64,000 bases of DNA from Lachnospiraceae bacterium (GCA_022483465.1 JAKVNF010000003.1:186001-250000); one strand, 5' to 3'; positions 42,301 to 54,332 are shown, counted from the first letter of the stretch. Notes: generated from the sequence alone by a model not told the origin. Made by a program: numbers and translations.

Positions 42301-43174
42301 CAAGGAAGAGGTTGCCTCTCCGCTCTACGATGTGGCGGCCCACGGCGGCGTCGCGGTTTGCACCCACAAGCTGGGCCAGCCCACGGTGTTCATCCCCGTG
42401 TTCCCCGGCACCAACTGCGAGTACGACTCCGCGCGGGCCTTTGAGAAGGCCGGCGCACGGACCGTCATCCGGGTCTTCCGCAACATCACCCCGGAGGGCA
42501 TCCGCGAGTCCGTGGAGGAGTTCCAGCGGGCGATCGATGGATCCCAGATCATCATGTTCCCGGGCGGCTTCTCCGCAGGTGATGAGCCCGACGGCTCGGC
42601 CAAGTTCTTTGCGGCAAGCTTCCGCAATGCCAAGATCCAGGAGGCGGTGACAGATCTTCTGGAGAACCGCGACGGCCTGTGCCTTGGCATCTGCAACGGC
42701 TTCCAGGCCCTGATCAAGCTGGGCCTTGTGCCCGGCGGCAAGCTGACCGGCCAGGAGGCCGACAGCCCGACCCTGACCTTCAACACGATCGGCCGCCACA
42801 TCTCCAAGGAGGCCTACATCAAGGTGGTCTCCAACAAGAGCCCCTGGCTTCAGGAGGCGAAGCTTGGCGGCGTCTATGTGAATCCCGCTTCCCACGGCGA
42901 GGGCCGGTTCGTGGCACCGAAGGAGTGGCTGGACCGCCTGTTTGCAAACGGCCAGGTCGCGACCCAGTACTGCGATCCCGACGGAAACGTGACCATGGAC
43001 GGCGAGTGGAACATCAACGGCTCCTTCGACGCCATCGAGGGCATCACCAGCCCGGACGGCAGAGTCCTGGGCAAGATGTGCCACGCCGAGCGAATCGGCG
43101 ATCACATCGCCATCAACATCAGCGGAGCGCAGGACCTTCGGATCTTCGAATCCGGTGTCAAGTATTTTGCCTGA
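39347..43174 (+). CDS. purL: Phosphoribosylformylglycinamidine synthase, single-chain PurL
   Basis: A 1275-residue enzyme converting FGAR to FGAM, in the long form where the synthetase and glutaminase are fused. The N-terminal domain, the linker and two AIRS-like halves (SDHCRHTTF near residue 225; NETHNHPTEIEPFGGAAT; GGTTGTVSMM) are followed by a C-terminal glutaminase with CLGICNGFQALIKLG near residue 1113 (nucleophile Cys) and HGEGRF. The ATG at 39347 follows AGAAGGAG by about 7 bases. It lies apart from purEMND. Unlike PurL/PurQ/PurS sets of many Firmicutes, this is the long PurL type found in Clostridia and Proteobacteria. Confidence 0.97.
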   Translation: MPTKVRRVYVEKKPPYAVKASQRLEEIRTFLGVPGIRSLRLLIRYDIEGIRDDVFETACRCVFSEPPVDVLYRDTIDIPAGSRVFAVEALPGQFDQRADSAVQCIQLLNPDSHVIIRTAEVYILEGDISDDEFARIRKDVINPVDSRETSMDLPDTLLTDYPEAPDVAVFTGFTAMGEAELKELYDSLGLAMTFRDFQFIQDYFKNEEHRDPTMTEIRVLDTYWSDHCRHTTFATEITDVTFDDGYYKVPMETAYQSYQDTRAELFSNRPDKYPCLMDLALIGAKKLKAEGKLTDQEESDENNACSVVVPIEADYGQGPVREEWLLFFKNETHNHPTEIEPFGGAATCLGGAIRDPLSGRGYVYQAMRVTGAADPTRPVSETLEGKLPQKKLVTGAAQGYSSYGNQIGLATGEVTEFYHPGYVAKRMEIGAVMGAAARKNVVRENSAPGDIIILLGGRTGRDGMGGATGASKAHTEKSLSTCGAEVQKGNAPTERKLQRLFRRPEVSKLIKKCNDFGAGGVSVAIGELADGLSVNLDLVPKKYEGLDGTELAISESQERMAVVVDPKDEETFLRYAAEENLEATPVAVVTKEPRLVLNWRGKSIVDISRAFLNTNGAHQETKVEVEAPKKEDNYFDKVAAQKTAEDLKDGKGFAAAFTDTLSDLNVCSQKGLVERFDSSIGAGTVEMPYGGTYQLTKTQAMTAKLPVAGGTTGTVSMMAFGFDPYLSSWSPYHGAVYAVTESVAKLIATGGDFDKIHFTFQEYFKRMNEEPARWSQPFSALLGAYDAQVGFGKAAIGGKDSMSGSFEDQGTEINVPPTLVSFAVDVADQSDILSNECKEAGDKLIRFHIRKDDYDIPVYDDVIDLYQKVTGLIRSGIARAAYALDSYGVAPAAAKMAFGNRFGIDFSEAKNLSALFDNGLGDLLVEVKPEDVTEVLRMDVDAEVVATVTKDSAFTFHGESVSQDKALAAWKAPLESVFPSVAPAAKEEVASPLYDVAAHGGVAVCTHKLGQPTVFIPVFPGTNCEYDSARAFEKAGARTVIRVFRNITPEGIRESVEEFQRAIDGSQIIMFPGGFSAGDEPDGSAKFFAASFRNAKIQEAVTDLLENRDGLCLGICNGFQALIKLGLVPGGKLTGQEADSPTLTFNTIGRHISKEAYIKVVSNKSPWLQEAKLGGVYVNPASHGEGRFVAPKEWLDRLFANGQVATQYCDPDGNVTMDGEWNINGSFDAIEGITSPDGRVLGKMCHAERIGDHIAINISGAQDLRIFESGVKYFA

Positions 43175-43184
43175 GTCAGTGTGC

Positions 43185-43290
43185 AGAGAGCGGGCCGGCG
43201 TACCAGAACCGGTGCGCTCTCTCATGCTGTCCGTTTCCCGAAATCTGCAGCGAGAACAATTCGCCGGGACCGCCTTGGCGGTGCCCGGCG
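43185..43290 (+). promoter_or_regulatory. Structured leader between purL and carA
   Basis: Two strong inverted repeats: AGAGAGCG/CGCTCTCT (43185-43192 with 43215-43222, inner CCGG/CCGG) and a near-perfect CGCCGGG-CCGCC/GGCGG-CCCGGCG hairpin (43262-43290). Neither has a T-run, so they are not simple terminators. The PyrR-type attenuator motif was not seen. They could be a transcript-processing site or a leader regulating carA. Confidence 0.5.
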
Positions 43291-43321
43291 CACGGGGCCG
43301 AAGAACGGCCATGGAGGAAAG

Positions 43322-44528
43322 ATGAAGTCATTTCTGATACTCGAGGACGGAACCGTGTTCGAGGGAACCCATTTCGGTGCGGTGAAGGACGTGATCAGCG
43401 AGATCGTGTTCAACACCTCAATGGCGGGGTATCCCGAGGTCCTGACCGACCCCAGCTATGCGGGACAGGCGGTGTGCATGACCTATCCGCTGATCGGCAA
43501 TTACGGCGTGTGTCGGGAGGATCTGGAGTCCAGACGCCCCTGGCCGGACGCTCTGATCGTGCGGGAAGCCTGCCGCGTCCCCTCCAACTTCCGCTCCGAT
43601 GACACCCTGTCCCGGTTCCTGGAGAGCTACGGCGTGCCGGGCATCGAGGGGATCGACACGAGGCGCCTGACGAGAATCCTTCGGGAGAAGGGCACGATGA
43701 ACGGCTGCATCACGACCGATGAGAACTACGATCTGCCGAAGATCCTCCACAAGCTCTCTGCCTACACCTGCGGCAAGGTGGTGGAGAAGGTGACGGCCCA
43801 GGAGCCCTATACCGTCAAGGGCGTAAAGGATCTTGCCGAGAACGGCCCGCTCTCCGGAAAGGCCGTCTTCTCCGAGGACGACTGGGAGGAGTACAAGGCA
43901 GGCAATACCTCCAAGAAGGAGAAGAAGCCGAGCCTGGTGAAAGAGCTGAACGGCAAAGGATTACACATCGCCCTGTTGGATGTGGGCGCAAAGCACAACA
44001 TCATTCAGTCCCTGACATCCCGTGGGTGCGACGTCACGGTGTACCCCGCCACCACGCCCGCCAGGGAGATCCTCGCCGCCCATCCGGACGGGATCATGCT
44101 CTCCAACGGCCCGGGCGATCCGAAGGAGTGCACGGAGATCATCGCCGAGGTCAGGAAGCTTTATGACAGCGGCGTGCCGATCTTTGCGATCTGCCTTGGC
44201 CACCAGCTGATGGCCCTTGCCACCGGCGCGGACACCTACAAGCTCAAGTACGGCCACCGGGGCGGCAACCACCCGGTGAAGGATCTGTCGACCGGACGGG
44301 TCTACATCACCTCCCAGAACCACGGCTATGCGGTGGATGAGAAGAGCCTGGATCCGAAGGTGGCGGTCCCCTCCTTTGTGAACGTCAACGACGGGACCAA
44401 CGAGGGCCTCAACTACGTGGGCAGGAACATCTTCACGGTCCAGTTCCACCCGGAAGCCTGCCCGGGCCCGCAGGACACCGGATTTTTGTTTGACCGCTTC
44501 ATTTCGAACATCAGGGAGGACAAGAAGA

Positions 44529-44536
<8 letters not shown>
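43322..44536 (+). CDS. carA: Carbamoyl-phosphate synthase small subunit
   Basis: A 404-residue glutaminase supplying ammonia to CarB. The N-terminal domain (FLILEDGTVFEG; MAGYPEVLTDPSYAGQ) precedes a class I glutaminase with FAICLGHQLMALA near residue 290 (nucleophile Cys) and the His-x-Glu of FTVQFHPEACPGP. GGAGGAAAG lies directly before ATG 43322. The last 8 bases overlap carB. Confidence 0.96.
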
Positions 44537-47754
<3,218 letters not shown>

Positions 47755-47771
<17 letters not shown>

Positions 47772-48465
47772 TTATCAGAGGGAGCTGGAGCAGCTCGTCG
47801 ACAAAAGGGAAAAGGCGGGGCTGCCCCGCCCGACACTCCTCCTGCAGGCCTGCTGCGCCCCCTGCTCCAGCGCCTGCCTCGAGTACCTGCGGCAGCACTT
47901 TGCCGTCACGGTTCTCTACTACAACCCGAACATCACCGACAACGCCGAGTATCAGAAGCGAAAAGAGGAAGAAATCCGGCTCATTCGGACGTATAATGAA
48001 CAGGTGCAGACCGGAAACTTTGCCGGCATGCACTCGGATGCGGGTGCCGCACTGATTCAGGTCATGGACTGCGACCACGAGGCGGAGAGGTTCGAGGAGA
48101 TGGCAAAGGGGTACGAGACCTGCCCGGAGGGCGGGGAGCGGTGTGTCCGCTGCTTTTCGCTTCGCCTCGGGGAGACCGCAAGGCGGGCTGCGAAGGGGGG
48201 CTATGACTACTTCTCGACGACCCTGACGATCTCGCCCTTAAAGAGCGCGGAGACCCTCAACCAGATCGGGGAGGAGATGGGGGCGCGCTTTGGCGTTGCC
48301 TTTTTGCCGAGCGACTTCAAGAAGAAAAACGGCTACCAGCGCTCCATCGAGCTCTCGCGGGAGTTTGACCTCTACCGGCAGGACTACTGCGGCTGCCGCT
48401 TCTCGAAGGAGGAGGCCAGAAGGCGCAGACAGGCCCGGGAAGCAGAGAACCAGAGAACCTCATAA
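47755..48465 (+). CDS. queH: Epoxyqueuosine reductase QueH
   Basis: A 236-residue protein of the QueH (DUF208) family, the iron-sulfur enzyme that performs the last step of queuosine synthesis on tRNA. It carries LLLQACCAPCSSACLEYL near residue 28 (adjacent Cys pair and CxxC), an ETCPEGGERCVRCF motif near residue 120, and DYCGCRFSKEEA at the C-terminus. Those cysteines supply the cluster and metal ligands. The C-terminal tail is Arg/Glu-rich. It overlaps carB by 17 bases, so it is co-transcribed with pyrimidine genes. Confidence 0.95.
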
Positions 48466-48477
48466 GAACACAAAATT

Positions 48478-48499
48478 GGCCGGATGCCGGCCGTTGGGA
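48478..48499 (+). promoter_or_regulatory. Small hairpin just before the argS ribosome site
   Basis: GGCCGG-ATG-CCGGCC (48478-48492) is followed immediately by GGGAG at 48495-48499. It may modulate access to the argS ribosome site. Confidence 0.4.
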
Positions 48500-48509
48500 G
48501 AATTTGTAA

Positions 48510-50279
48510 ATGCAATCAATACCGGAATACATGGATCAGGAGATGGGAAGGGCCTTTGCCGCGGCGGGCTATGATGCCGCCCTCGGCAGGGTGTCGGTCT
48601 CGACGCGGCCCGACCTCGCCCAGTACAGCTGCAACGGCGCCATGGCGGGCGCAAAGCAGTACCACAAGGCACCGCTGGCGATCGCCGGGGAGGTGGCGGA
48701 GCAGCTGAAGAATTCGGAGATCTTCACCGATGTCACGGTGGTGAAGCCAGGATTCCTAAACCTGAACCTCAACAACACCTTCCTCGCCCACTACCTCGAG
48801 GAGGAGCGGACGGCGGACAAGTTTGGCTTTGAGACCAGCAAGACCCCGCGCACCGTGGTCCTGGACTACGGCGGACCGAACGTGGCAAAGCCCCTGCACG
48901 TGGGACATCTTCGCAGCGCGGTCATCGGCGAGTCCGTGAAGCGGATCGTCCGCTTCCACGGGGACACCGCGATCGGCGACATCCACCTGGGGGACTGGGG
49001 CCTGCAGATGGGCCTTGTCATCACGGAGTTAAAGCACCGGAAGCCGGACCTTCCCTACTTTGATGACAGCTACACCGGTGACTACCCGGAGGAGGCGCCC
49101 TTTACGGTCTCGGATCTCGAGGAGATCTACCCCTTTGCCTCCGGAAAGAGCAAGGAGGATCCCGCCTACTACGAGGAGGCCCTGGCCAACACCCACCTTC
49201 TGCAGGAGGGAAAGCGGGGCTACCGCGCCCTCTGGGAGCAGATCATGAAGGTGTCGGTCGCCGACATGAAGCGAAACTACGAGCGGCTCGATGTCTCCTT
49301 CGACCTCTGGAACGGCGAGTCCACGGTCAACGACCTGATCGCCCCGATGGCAGAGAAGATGAAGCGGGACGGCTACGCCTATGAGAGCGAGGGCGCTCTT
49401 GTCGTGGATGTGGCGGATCCGAAGGATCCCAAGGAGATCCCGCCCTGCATGATCTTAAAGTCGGACGGCGCAGCCCTGTATACGACGACGGACCTTGCCA
49501 CCATCGAGGACCGGGTGGACAAGTACCATCCGGATGAGATCATCTACATCACCGACAAGCGGCAGGAGCTGCACTTCACCCAGGTCTTCCGCGCGGCGAG
49601 AAAGTGTGGCCTCATCCCGGACAGCACCAAGCTCTCCCACATCGGCTTCGGCACGGTCAACGGCAAGGACGGAAAGCCCTTCAAGACGAGACAGGGCGGC
49701 GTCATGCGCCTCGAGACCCTGATCGACGACATCGACGCGGCCATGCTCGAGAAGATCCGCGCCAACGAGGAGATCCCGGAGGCGGAGGCCGAAAAGACCG
49801 CAAAGACCGTGGCCCTTGCCGCCCTCAAGTACGGCGATCTCCAGAACCAGGCGTCGAAGGACTACATCTTCGACATCGACAAGTTTACGTCCTTTGAGGG
49901 GAACACCGGCCCCTACATCCTCTACACAATCGTCCGGATCCACTCGATCCTGACAAGGTACCTGGCAGAGGGCGGAAGCGACCCGGCAACACTCTCCATC
50001 CAGCTGCCCCAGAGCGCCCAGGAGGCCGCGCTGATGCGGGATCTTTCGGGCTTTGGCGCGATGATGGAGGACGCCTTCGAGAACCTGGCGCCCCACCGGA
50101 TCTGCAGCTACATCTACCAGCTCTCCAACGACTTCAACAGCTTCTACCACGGGACGAGAATCCTCTCCGAGGAGGATGTCCAGAAGAAGAACGGCTGGAT
50201 CGCCCTGCTGAAGCTGACCATGGACATCCTGAACACCTGCATCCAGGTGCTGGGCTTCTCCGCACCGGACCGCATGTGA
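48510..50279 (+). CDS. argS: Arginyl-tRNA synthetase
   Basis: A 589-residue class I synthetase. The HIGH-type motif is PLHVGHLRSAVIGES near residue 129 after the conserved YGGPNVAKP. The KMSKS equivalent is in KPFKTRQGGVMRL near 395, typical of ArgRS variants lacking a canonical KMSKS. The N-terminal additional domain and the C-terminal anticodon-binding domain (residues 450-589) are in place. The ATG at 48510 is preceded by GGGAG. It sits alone between queH and xpaC. Confidence 0.95.
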   Translation: MQSIPEYMDQEMGRAFAAAGYDAALGRVSVSTRPDLAQYSCNGAMAGAKQYHKAPLAIAGEVAEQLKNSEIFTDVTVVKPGFLNLNLNNTFLAHYLEEERTADKFGFETSKTPRTVVLDYGGPNVAKPLHVGHLRSAVIGESVKRIVRFHGDTAIGDIHLGDWGLQMGLVITELKHRKPDLPYFDDSYTGDYPEEAPFTVSDLEEIYPFASGKSKEDPAYYEEALANTHLLQEGKRGYRALWEQIMKVSVADMKRNYERLDVSFDLWNGESTVNDLIAPMAEKMKRDGYAYESEGALVVDVADPKDPKEIPPCMILKSDGAALYTTTDLATIEDRVDKYHPDEIIYITDKRQELHFTQVFRAARKCGLIPDSTKLSHIGFGTVNGKDGKPFKTRQGGVMRLETLIDDIDAAMLEKIRANEEIPEAEAEKTAKTVALAALKYGDLQNQASKDYIFDIDKFTSFEGNTGPYILYTIVRIHSILTRYLAEGGSDPATLSIQLPQSAQEAALMRDLSGFGAMMEDAFENLAPHRICSYIYQLSNDFNSFYHGTRILSEEDVQKKNGWIALLKLTMDILNTCIQVLGFSAPDRM

Positions 50280-50303
50280 TCAGAGGGAAAGGAAGAAGTG
50301 CCA

Positions 50304-51563
50304 ATGGGAATGGGGGAATGGTTTGACGCGGGGAGTGAGATCCTGGACGCCGTCTCCGATGCGGTGGACCGGGCGGACTTCTCCCGTCTGGGGGATTCCG
50401 TCAACGACTCCCTGCGCCGTGCCTTCGGCACTGACACCGGCCGCGAGGCCGCGGCCCCGCCGAAGAAAAACTACTTTCTCGTGCGCAATCCCTCCCGGAG
50501 CGAGGGGACCTCGAAGAAGATCCTGGGCCTTGTGGGCGAGGTGTTCACGGGGGCATTGACCTTTTTCAACCTCGTCGGCCTCGCGGCAGTGCCGGGGGTC
50601 GGCGTGAAGATCACGTTTCTGGTTCTCACCGCGATCACGGTGGGCCTCTTCTTCTCTGCGAGGAAGGCGCGAAAGGACGGCGACCGCAAGAACGACCTCG
50701 TCCGGCGCTACTACCGCTACGGGGAGCTCTTGGGGCCCGGGAAGGAGTTCTTTGCGGTGAAGGACCTCGCCGCCCTCTCCGGGGAGAGCGAGGACCAGGT
50801 CCGAAGCGACATCGACGAGATGAAGCGGGCGGGGTACCTGCCCTACGCGATGTTTGATACCGGCAGGACGACGGTCATGCTGACCAGCGACGCCTACCTG
50901 CTCTACAAAAAGGCGGAGGAGGCAAGAAGACGCCGGGAGGAGGCGCAGCGCACGGAGGACCTCAAGAACGGCATCCGGCAGAGCCAGGAAGCAGCGGGTA
51001 AGACCACAGGACAATCCTCTGAGGTCGCAAAGATCCTCTCCGAGGGGGAGACCTACATCCGGGAGATCCGGGCCGCCAACGACCAGATCCCGGACACCGA
51101 CCGCATGTCGGACAAGCTCTATCAGCTCGAGGCGATCGTGCGCAAGATCTTCGAGGAGGTGCGCAAGCACCCCGAGAAGGCCCCGAACATCCGAAAGCTC
51201 CTGAGCTACTACCTGCCCACCACGCAGAAGCTCCTGGACGCCTACGTGAACCTGTACCGGCAGCCGCAGACCGAGAACATCGCGAAGACCCGGCACGAGA
51301 TCGAGGACGCGATGGACGCGATCCTTGCCGCCTACGGGAAGATCTTCGACGACCTGTTCCAGGATGAGGCCTGGGACATCGCCTCCGACATCAGCGTCAT
51401 GAAGACCGTGATGGCCCAGGACGGGCTGACCGATGGGGTCAACACCGCAAAGCAAGCAAAGACCGAGCAAGCACCGAAAAAGACCGCCGTCCCGGCCGGG
51501 GCAGATGGGGACCTGGACGAGGGCGTAGATGAGGGGGAGGAGAGTCCCCTTCACTTCGGGTAA
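50304..51563 (+). CDS. xpaC: XpaC-like (5-bromo-4-chloroindolyl phosphate hydrolysis) family protein
   Basis: A 419-residue protein. After a variable N-terminus it has one or two membrane helices near residues 80-115 (FTGALTFFNLVGLAAVPG; ITFLVLTAITVGLFFSA). Next come a helical region (YYRYGELLGPGKEFFAVKDLA) and a long charged coiled-coil-like C-terminal half that ends in SYYLPTTQKLLDAYVNLYRQ, the conserved XpaC signature. The name comes from a phenotype in Bacillus; no enzyme activity is established. ATG 50304 was taken because AGGAAG lies about 8 bases upstream; a GTG at 50298 is also possible. It pairs with telA, as in many Firmicutes. Confidence 0.87.
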   Translation: MGMGEWFDAGSEILDAVSDAVDRADFSRLGDSVNDSLRRAFGTDTGREAAAPPKKNYFLVRNPSRSEGTSKKILGLVGEVFTGALTFFNLVGLAAVPGVGVKITFLVLTAITVGLFFSARKARKDGDRKNDLVRRYYRYGELLGPGKEFFAVKDLAALSGESEDQVRSDIDEMKRAGYLPYAMFDTGRTTVMLTSDAYLLYKKAEEARRRREEAQRTEDLKNGIRQSQEAAGKTTGQSSEVAKILSEGETYIREIRAANDQIPDTDRMSDKLYQLEAIVRKIFEEVRKHPEKAPNIRKLLSYYLPTTQKLLDAYVNLYRQPQTENIAKTRHEIEDAMDAILAAYGKIFDDLFQDEAWDIASDISVMKTVMAQDGLTDGVNTAKQAKTEQAPKKTAVPAGADGDLDEGVDEGEESPLHFG

Positions 51564-51591
51564 CAAGCAAAGGAAGAAAAAGGAGGGTACC

Positions 51592-52761
51592 ATGTCAGAG
51601 AACGAGTTTACCGGTTCCATGCAGGAGGCCCCTGCAGCGCCGACCCTCTCCTTCGGGGAGGAGACCAAGGAGCAGGAGGCACCGGCACCGAAGGAGGCCA
51701 AGGCCCCGGAGATGCCCAAGCAGGAGGATCTCTCCGAGACCCTCACCGCCGAGGAGCTTGCGCAGGTCCGGGCCTTTGAGAAGTCCATCGACCTCTCCAA
51801 CACCAACGGCATCCTGAACTACGGCGCCGGCACCCAGAAGAAGATGGCCGACTTCTCCCAGAAGACCCTGGACGATGTCCGCACCAAGGATATGGGCGAG
51901 GTCGGGGACATGCTGACGAACCTCGTCACGCAGCTCAAGAACTTCGACGTGGACGAGGAGGAGAAGGGCCTGCGCGGGTTCTTCCACCGCCAGCAGAACA
52001 AGGCGGAGGCGCTCAAGGCCAGATATGCGAAGGTGGAGACCAACGTCGACACCGTGACCAGCCAGCTCGAGCAGCACCAGGTGCGGCTGATGAAGGACGC
52101 GGACCTGATGGACCGGATGTACGAGCTCAACCTCTCCTACTTCAAGGAGCTGACCATGTACATCGTGGCCGGCAAGGAGAAGCTCGCCGAGGAGCGAAGC
52201 ACTACCCTGGTGCAGCTCCAGCAGAAGGCCCAGGTCTCGGGGCTTCCGGAGGATGCCCAGAAGGCAAAGGACTACGCCGCCCAGTGCGACCGGTTTGAAA
52301 AGAAGCTCTACGACCTCGAGCTGACCCGGACCATCGCGATGCAGCAGGCGCCCCAGATCCGCATGGTGCAGACCGCGGACATCACGATGGCGGAGAAGAT
52401 CCAGAGCACCATCGTCAACACGATCCCGCTGTGGAAGAACCAGATGGTGATCGCCATGGGCCTCGAGCACTCGAACCAGGCGGCGAAGGCAGAGCAGGAG
52501 GTCAGTGAGATGACCAACGAGCTCTTAAAGAAGAACGCCGACGCGTTAAAGACCGCGACGGTCACCGCCGCAAAGGAATCCGAGCGCGGCATCGTTGACA
52601 TCGAGACCTTAAAGCACACCAACGAGAGCCTGATCTCTGCGATGGATGAGATCCTCACCATCCAGAAGGAGGGGAAGGAAAAGCGGGCGGCCGCCGAGGG
52701 CGAGCTGTCCCAGATCGAGGACGAGCTCAAGAAGAAGCTCCTCGAGGCCGCAAAGAGCTGA
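51592..52761 (+). CDS. telA: Toxic anion resistance (TelA-family) protein
   Basis: A 389-residue soluble protein, mostly helical. A disordered acidic N-terminus (about 50 residues) is followed by a TelA core: DLSNTNGILNYGAGTQKKMADFS, LTMYIVAGKEKL, then MQQAPQIRMVQTAD near 265, IVNTIPLWKNQMVIAMGL and the C-terminal LIDTIEEV-like coiled coil. TelA proteins are associated with resistance to tellurite or to peptides, by an unknown mechanism. AGGAGG sits five bases before ATG 51592. With XpaC it forms a two-gene unit. Confidence 0.9.
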   Translation: MSENEFTGSMQEAPAAPTLSFGEETKEQEAPAPKEAKAPEMPKQEDLSETLTAEELAQVRAFEKSIDLSNTNGILNYGAGTQKKMADFSQKTLDDVRTKDMGEVGDMLTNLVTQLKNFDVDEEEKGLRGFFHRQQNKAEALKARYAKVETNVDTVTSQLEQHQVRLMKDADLMDRMYELNLSYFKELTMYIVAGKEKLAEERSTTLVQLQQKAQVSGLPEDAQKAKDYAAQCDRFEKKLYDLELTRTIAMQQAPQIRMVQTADITMAEKIQSTIVNTIPLWKNQMVIAMGLEHSNQAAKAEQEVSEMTNELLKKNADALKTATVTAAKESERGIVDIETLKHTNESLISAMDEILTIQKEGKEKRAAAEGELSQIEDELKKKLLEAAKS

Positions 52762-52770
52762 TGCCGCCCG

Positions 52771-52800
52771 TTTACAAGAAGGCGCATGACATGGTAGATT
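52771..52800 (+). promoter_or_regulatory. Promoter-like site, TTTACA - 18 - TAGATT
   Basis: TTTACA at 52771-52776 and TAGATT at 52795-52800, just downstream of telA; it would feed the adenosyltransferase-dapA-dapB-HisA run. Confidence 0.5.
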
Positions 52801-52849
52801 TAGGAAAAACAGATCTGGGGGGATGACAGACACTTCGATGGAGGAAGAC

Positions 52850-53377
52850 ATGGCAGAGGGCAGAATCCGGATCTTTACCGGGAACGGCCGCGGCAAGACC
52901 TCCGCGGCATTCGGCTGCGCGCTGCGCCGGGCTGCCCGGGGCGAGAGCGTGGTGATCATCCAGTTTTTGAAGCAGAAGGCGGACGAGAAGGAGCTGGCGT
53001 TTTACCAGCGCCTGGAGCCGGAGATCCGGATCTTCCGCTTTGAGCGGGGGAATGACGCCTTCCTGTCCTGTGACGAGGACACCCGCCGGGAGGAGACCGC
53101 AAACATCCGCAACGGCCTGGCCTTCGCCAGGAAGGTTCTGGACACCGCCGAGTGTGACCTCCTGGTCATGGACGAGGTTCTGGGCCTGGTGGACAACCAC
53201 ATCATCACGACTAGGGAATTGGGAGAGATCCTGGGCCATCGCGGCGAGACGCAGGTCATTCTGACCGGCATCACGATGGACGATGAGATGCTCTCCTATG
53301 CAGACGAGATCTCAGAGATCTCGCCGGTCAATTTCAGAAGGTTCGGGCAAAAGGAGGATAACAATGTCAGTATTTAA
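52850..53377 (+). CDS. cobO: Corrinoid adenosyltransferase (CobO/BtuR family)
   Basis: A 175-residue P-loop enzyme that adds the adenosyl group to cobalamin-type corrinoids. The modified Walker A is TGNGRGKTSAAFG at about residues 10-22 with the CobO-type FTGNGRGKT. The VVIIQFLK motif follows, and MDEVLGLVDNHII carries the Walker B-like Asp. The ATG at 52850 was chosen because GGAGG lies five bases before it and the domain starts directly after. Longer starts (52823, 52838) exist. No other cobalamin gene is near. It overlaps dapA by 14 bases. Confidence 0.9.
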   Translation: MAEGRIRIFTGNGRGKTSAAFGCALRRAARGESVVIIQFLKQKADEKELAFYQRLEPEIRIFRFERGNDAFLSCDEDTRREETANIRNGLAFARKVLDTAECDLLVMDEVLGLVDNHIITTRELGEILGHRGETQVILTGITMDDEMLSYADEISEISPVNFRRFGQKEDNNVSI

Positions 53378-54260
53378 GGGTTCCGCAGTAGCCATCATCA
53401 CGCCGTTCCACGACGACCCCGAGAAGACCGTCAACTACGATGCCTTCGCGGACTTCATTGACTACCAGATCGAGAACGGGACCGACGCCATCGTTGTGTG
53501 CGGTTCCACCGGCGAGGCAGCCACCATGACCGAGCAGGAGCACCTGCAGGTGTGCAAGTTCTGCATTGAGCACGTGAACCACCGGGTTCCCGTCATTGCG
53601 GGGAGCGGTTCCAACTGCACGAAGACCGCCCAGCAGCTCTCCAAGGCAATCGCAGGCTTCGGCGCGGACGCCCTGCTGGTGCTGACCCCCTACTACAACA
53701 AGGCAACCCAGAAGGGCCTTGCCGCCCACTACACGATGGTCGCGAACGAGGTGCCGAACACCCCGATCATCATGTACAACGTGCCCTCGCGGACAGGCTG
53801 CAACCTCCTGCCCGAGACCGTCGCGACGATCGTGAAGGACGTCCCGAACGTCGTCGGCATCAAGGAGGCCAGCGGGAATCTCAGCCAGATCGTGAAGCTC
53901 GAGACCCTGACCGATGGCAACATCGAGCTCTACTCCGGCAACGACGACCAGACCGTGCCGATCATGTCGGTGGGCGGTCTTGGCGTCATCTCCGTGGTCG
54001 CCAACGTCGCGCCGAAGGCCATGCACGATCTGACCGCGAAGTTTTTCGCGGGCGATGTGGCAGGTGCCATGCAGCTGCAGCGCAAGACCGAGGAGCTGTT
54101 TGAATGTCTCTTCTCCGAAGTCAACCCGATCCCGGTCAAGAAGGCCGTGGAACTGCTCGGCTTTGCCGCAGGACCGCTTCGCATGCCGCTGACCGAGATG
54201 GAGCCCGCCCACGCCGAGAAGCTTGCCGAGGCGATGCAGCGCTTTGGCTGCCACAGATAA
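53364..54260 (+). CDS. dapA: 4-hydroxy-tetrahydrodipicolinate synthase
   Basis: A 298-residue lysine/diaminopimelate pathway enzyme condensing pyruvate with aspartate semialdehyde. The GSTGEAATMTEQEH motif lies near residue 45, PYYNKATQKGL near 110, the YNVPSRTGCNL Tyr near 135, and the Schiff-base Lys in VGIKEASGN near residue 166. AAAGGAGG lies about 6 bases before the ATG, and the start overlaps the previous gene. Precedes dapB. Confidence 0.96.
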   Translation: MSVFKGSAVAIITPFHDDPEKTVNYDAFADFIDYQIENGTDAIVVCGSTGEAATMTEQEHLQVCKFCIEHVNHRVPVIAGSGSNCTKTAQQLSKAIAGFGADALLVLTPYYNKATQKGLAAHYTMVANEVPNTPIIMYNVPSRTGCNLLPETVATIVKDVPNVVGIKEASGNLSQIVKLETLTDGNIELYSGNDDQTVPIMSVGGLGVISVVANVAPKAMHDLTAKFFAGDVAGAMQLQRKTEELFECLFSEVNPIPVKKAVELLGFAAGPLRMPLTEMEPAHAEKLAEAMQRFGCHR

Positions 54261-54301
54261 TCTAATCTAGAGAAATTGAAGATCAACGAAGACCAGAGAC
54301 G

Positions 54302-54332
54302 GGAGCGGGGAGCGGGGGCTCCCCGCTCCTTT
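54302..54332 (+). terminator. Strong hairpin between dapA and dapB
   Basis: An 11-base-pair perfect stem (54302-54312 with 54319-54329, loop CGGGGG) followed by only TTTGG. It is probably a partial terminator or mRNA stabiliser that sets the dapA:dapB ratio. Confidence 0.6.

Noticed and set aside
41012-43312. 766-codon open frame on the minus strand inside purL
   Set aside because: It is the antisense shadow of purL: no ribosome site, low-complexity Leu/Val/Gly/His composition and no domain. GC-rich codon bias keeps the opposite strand free of stops.
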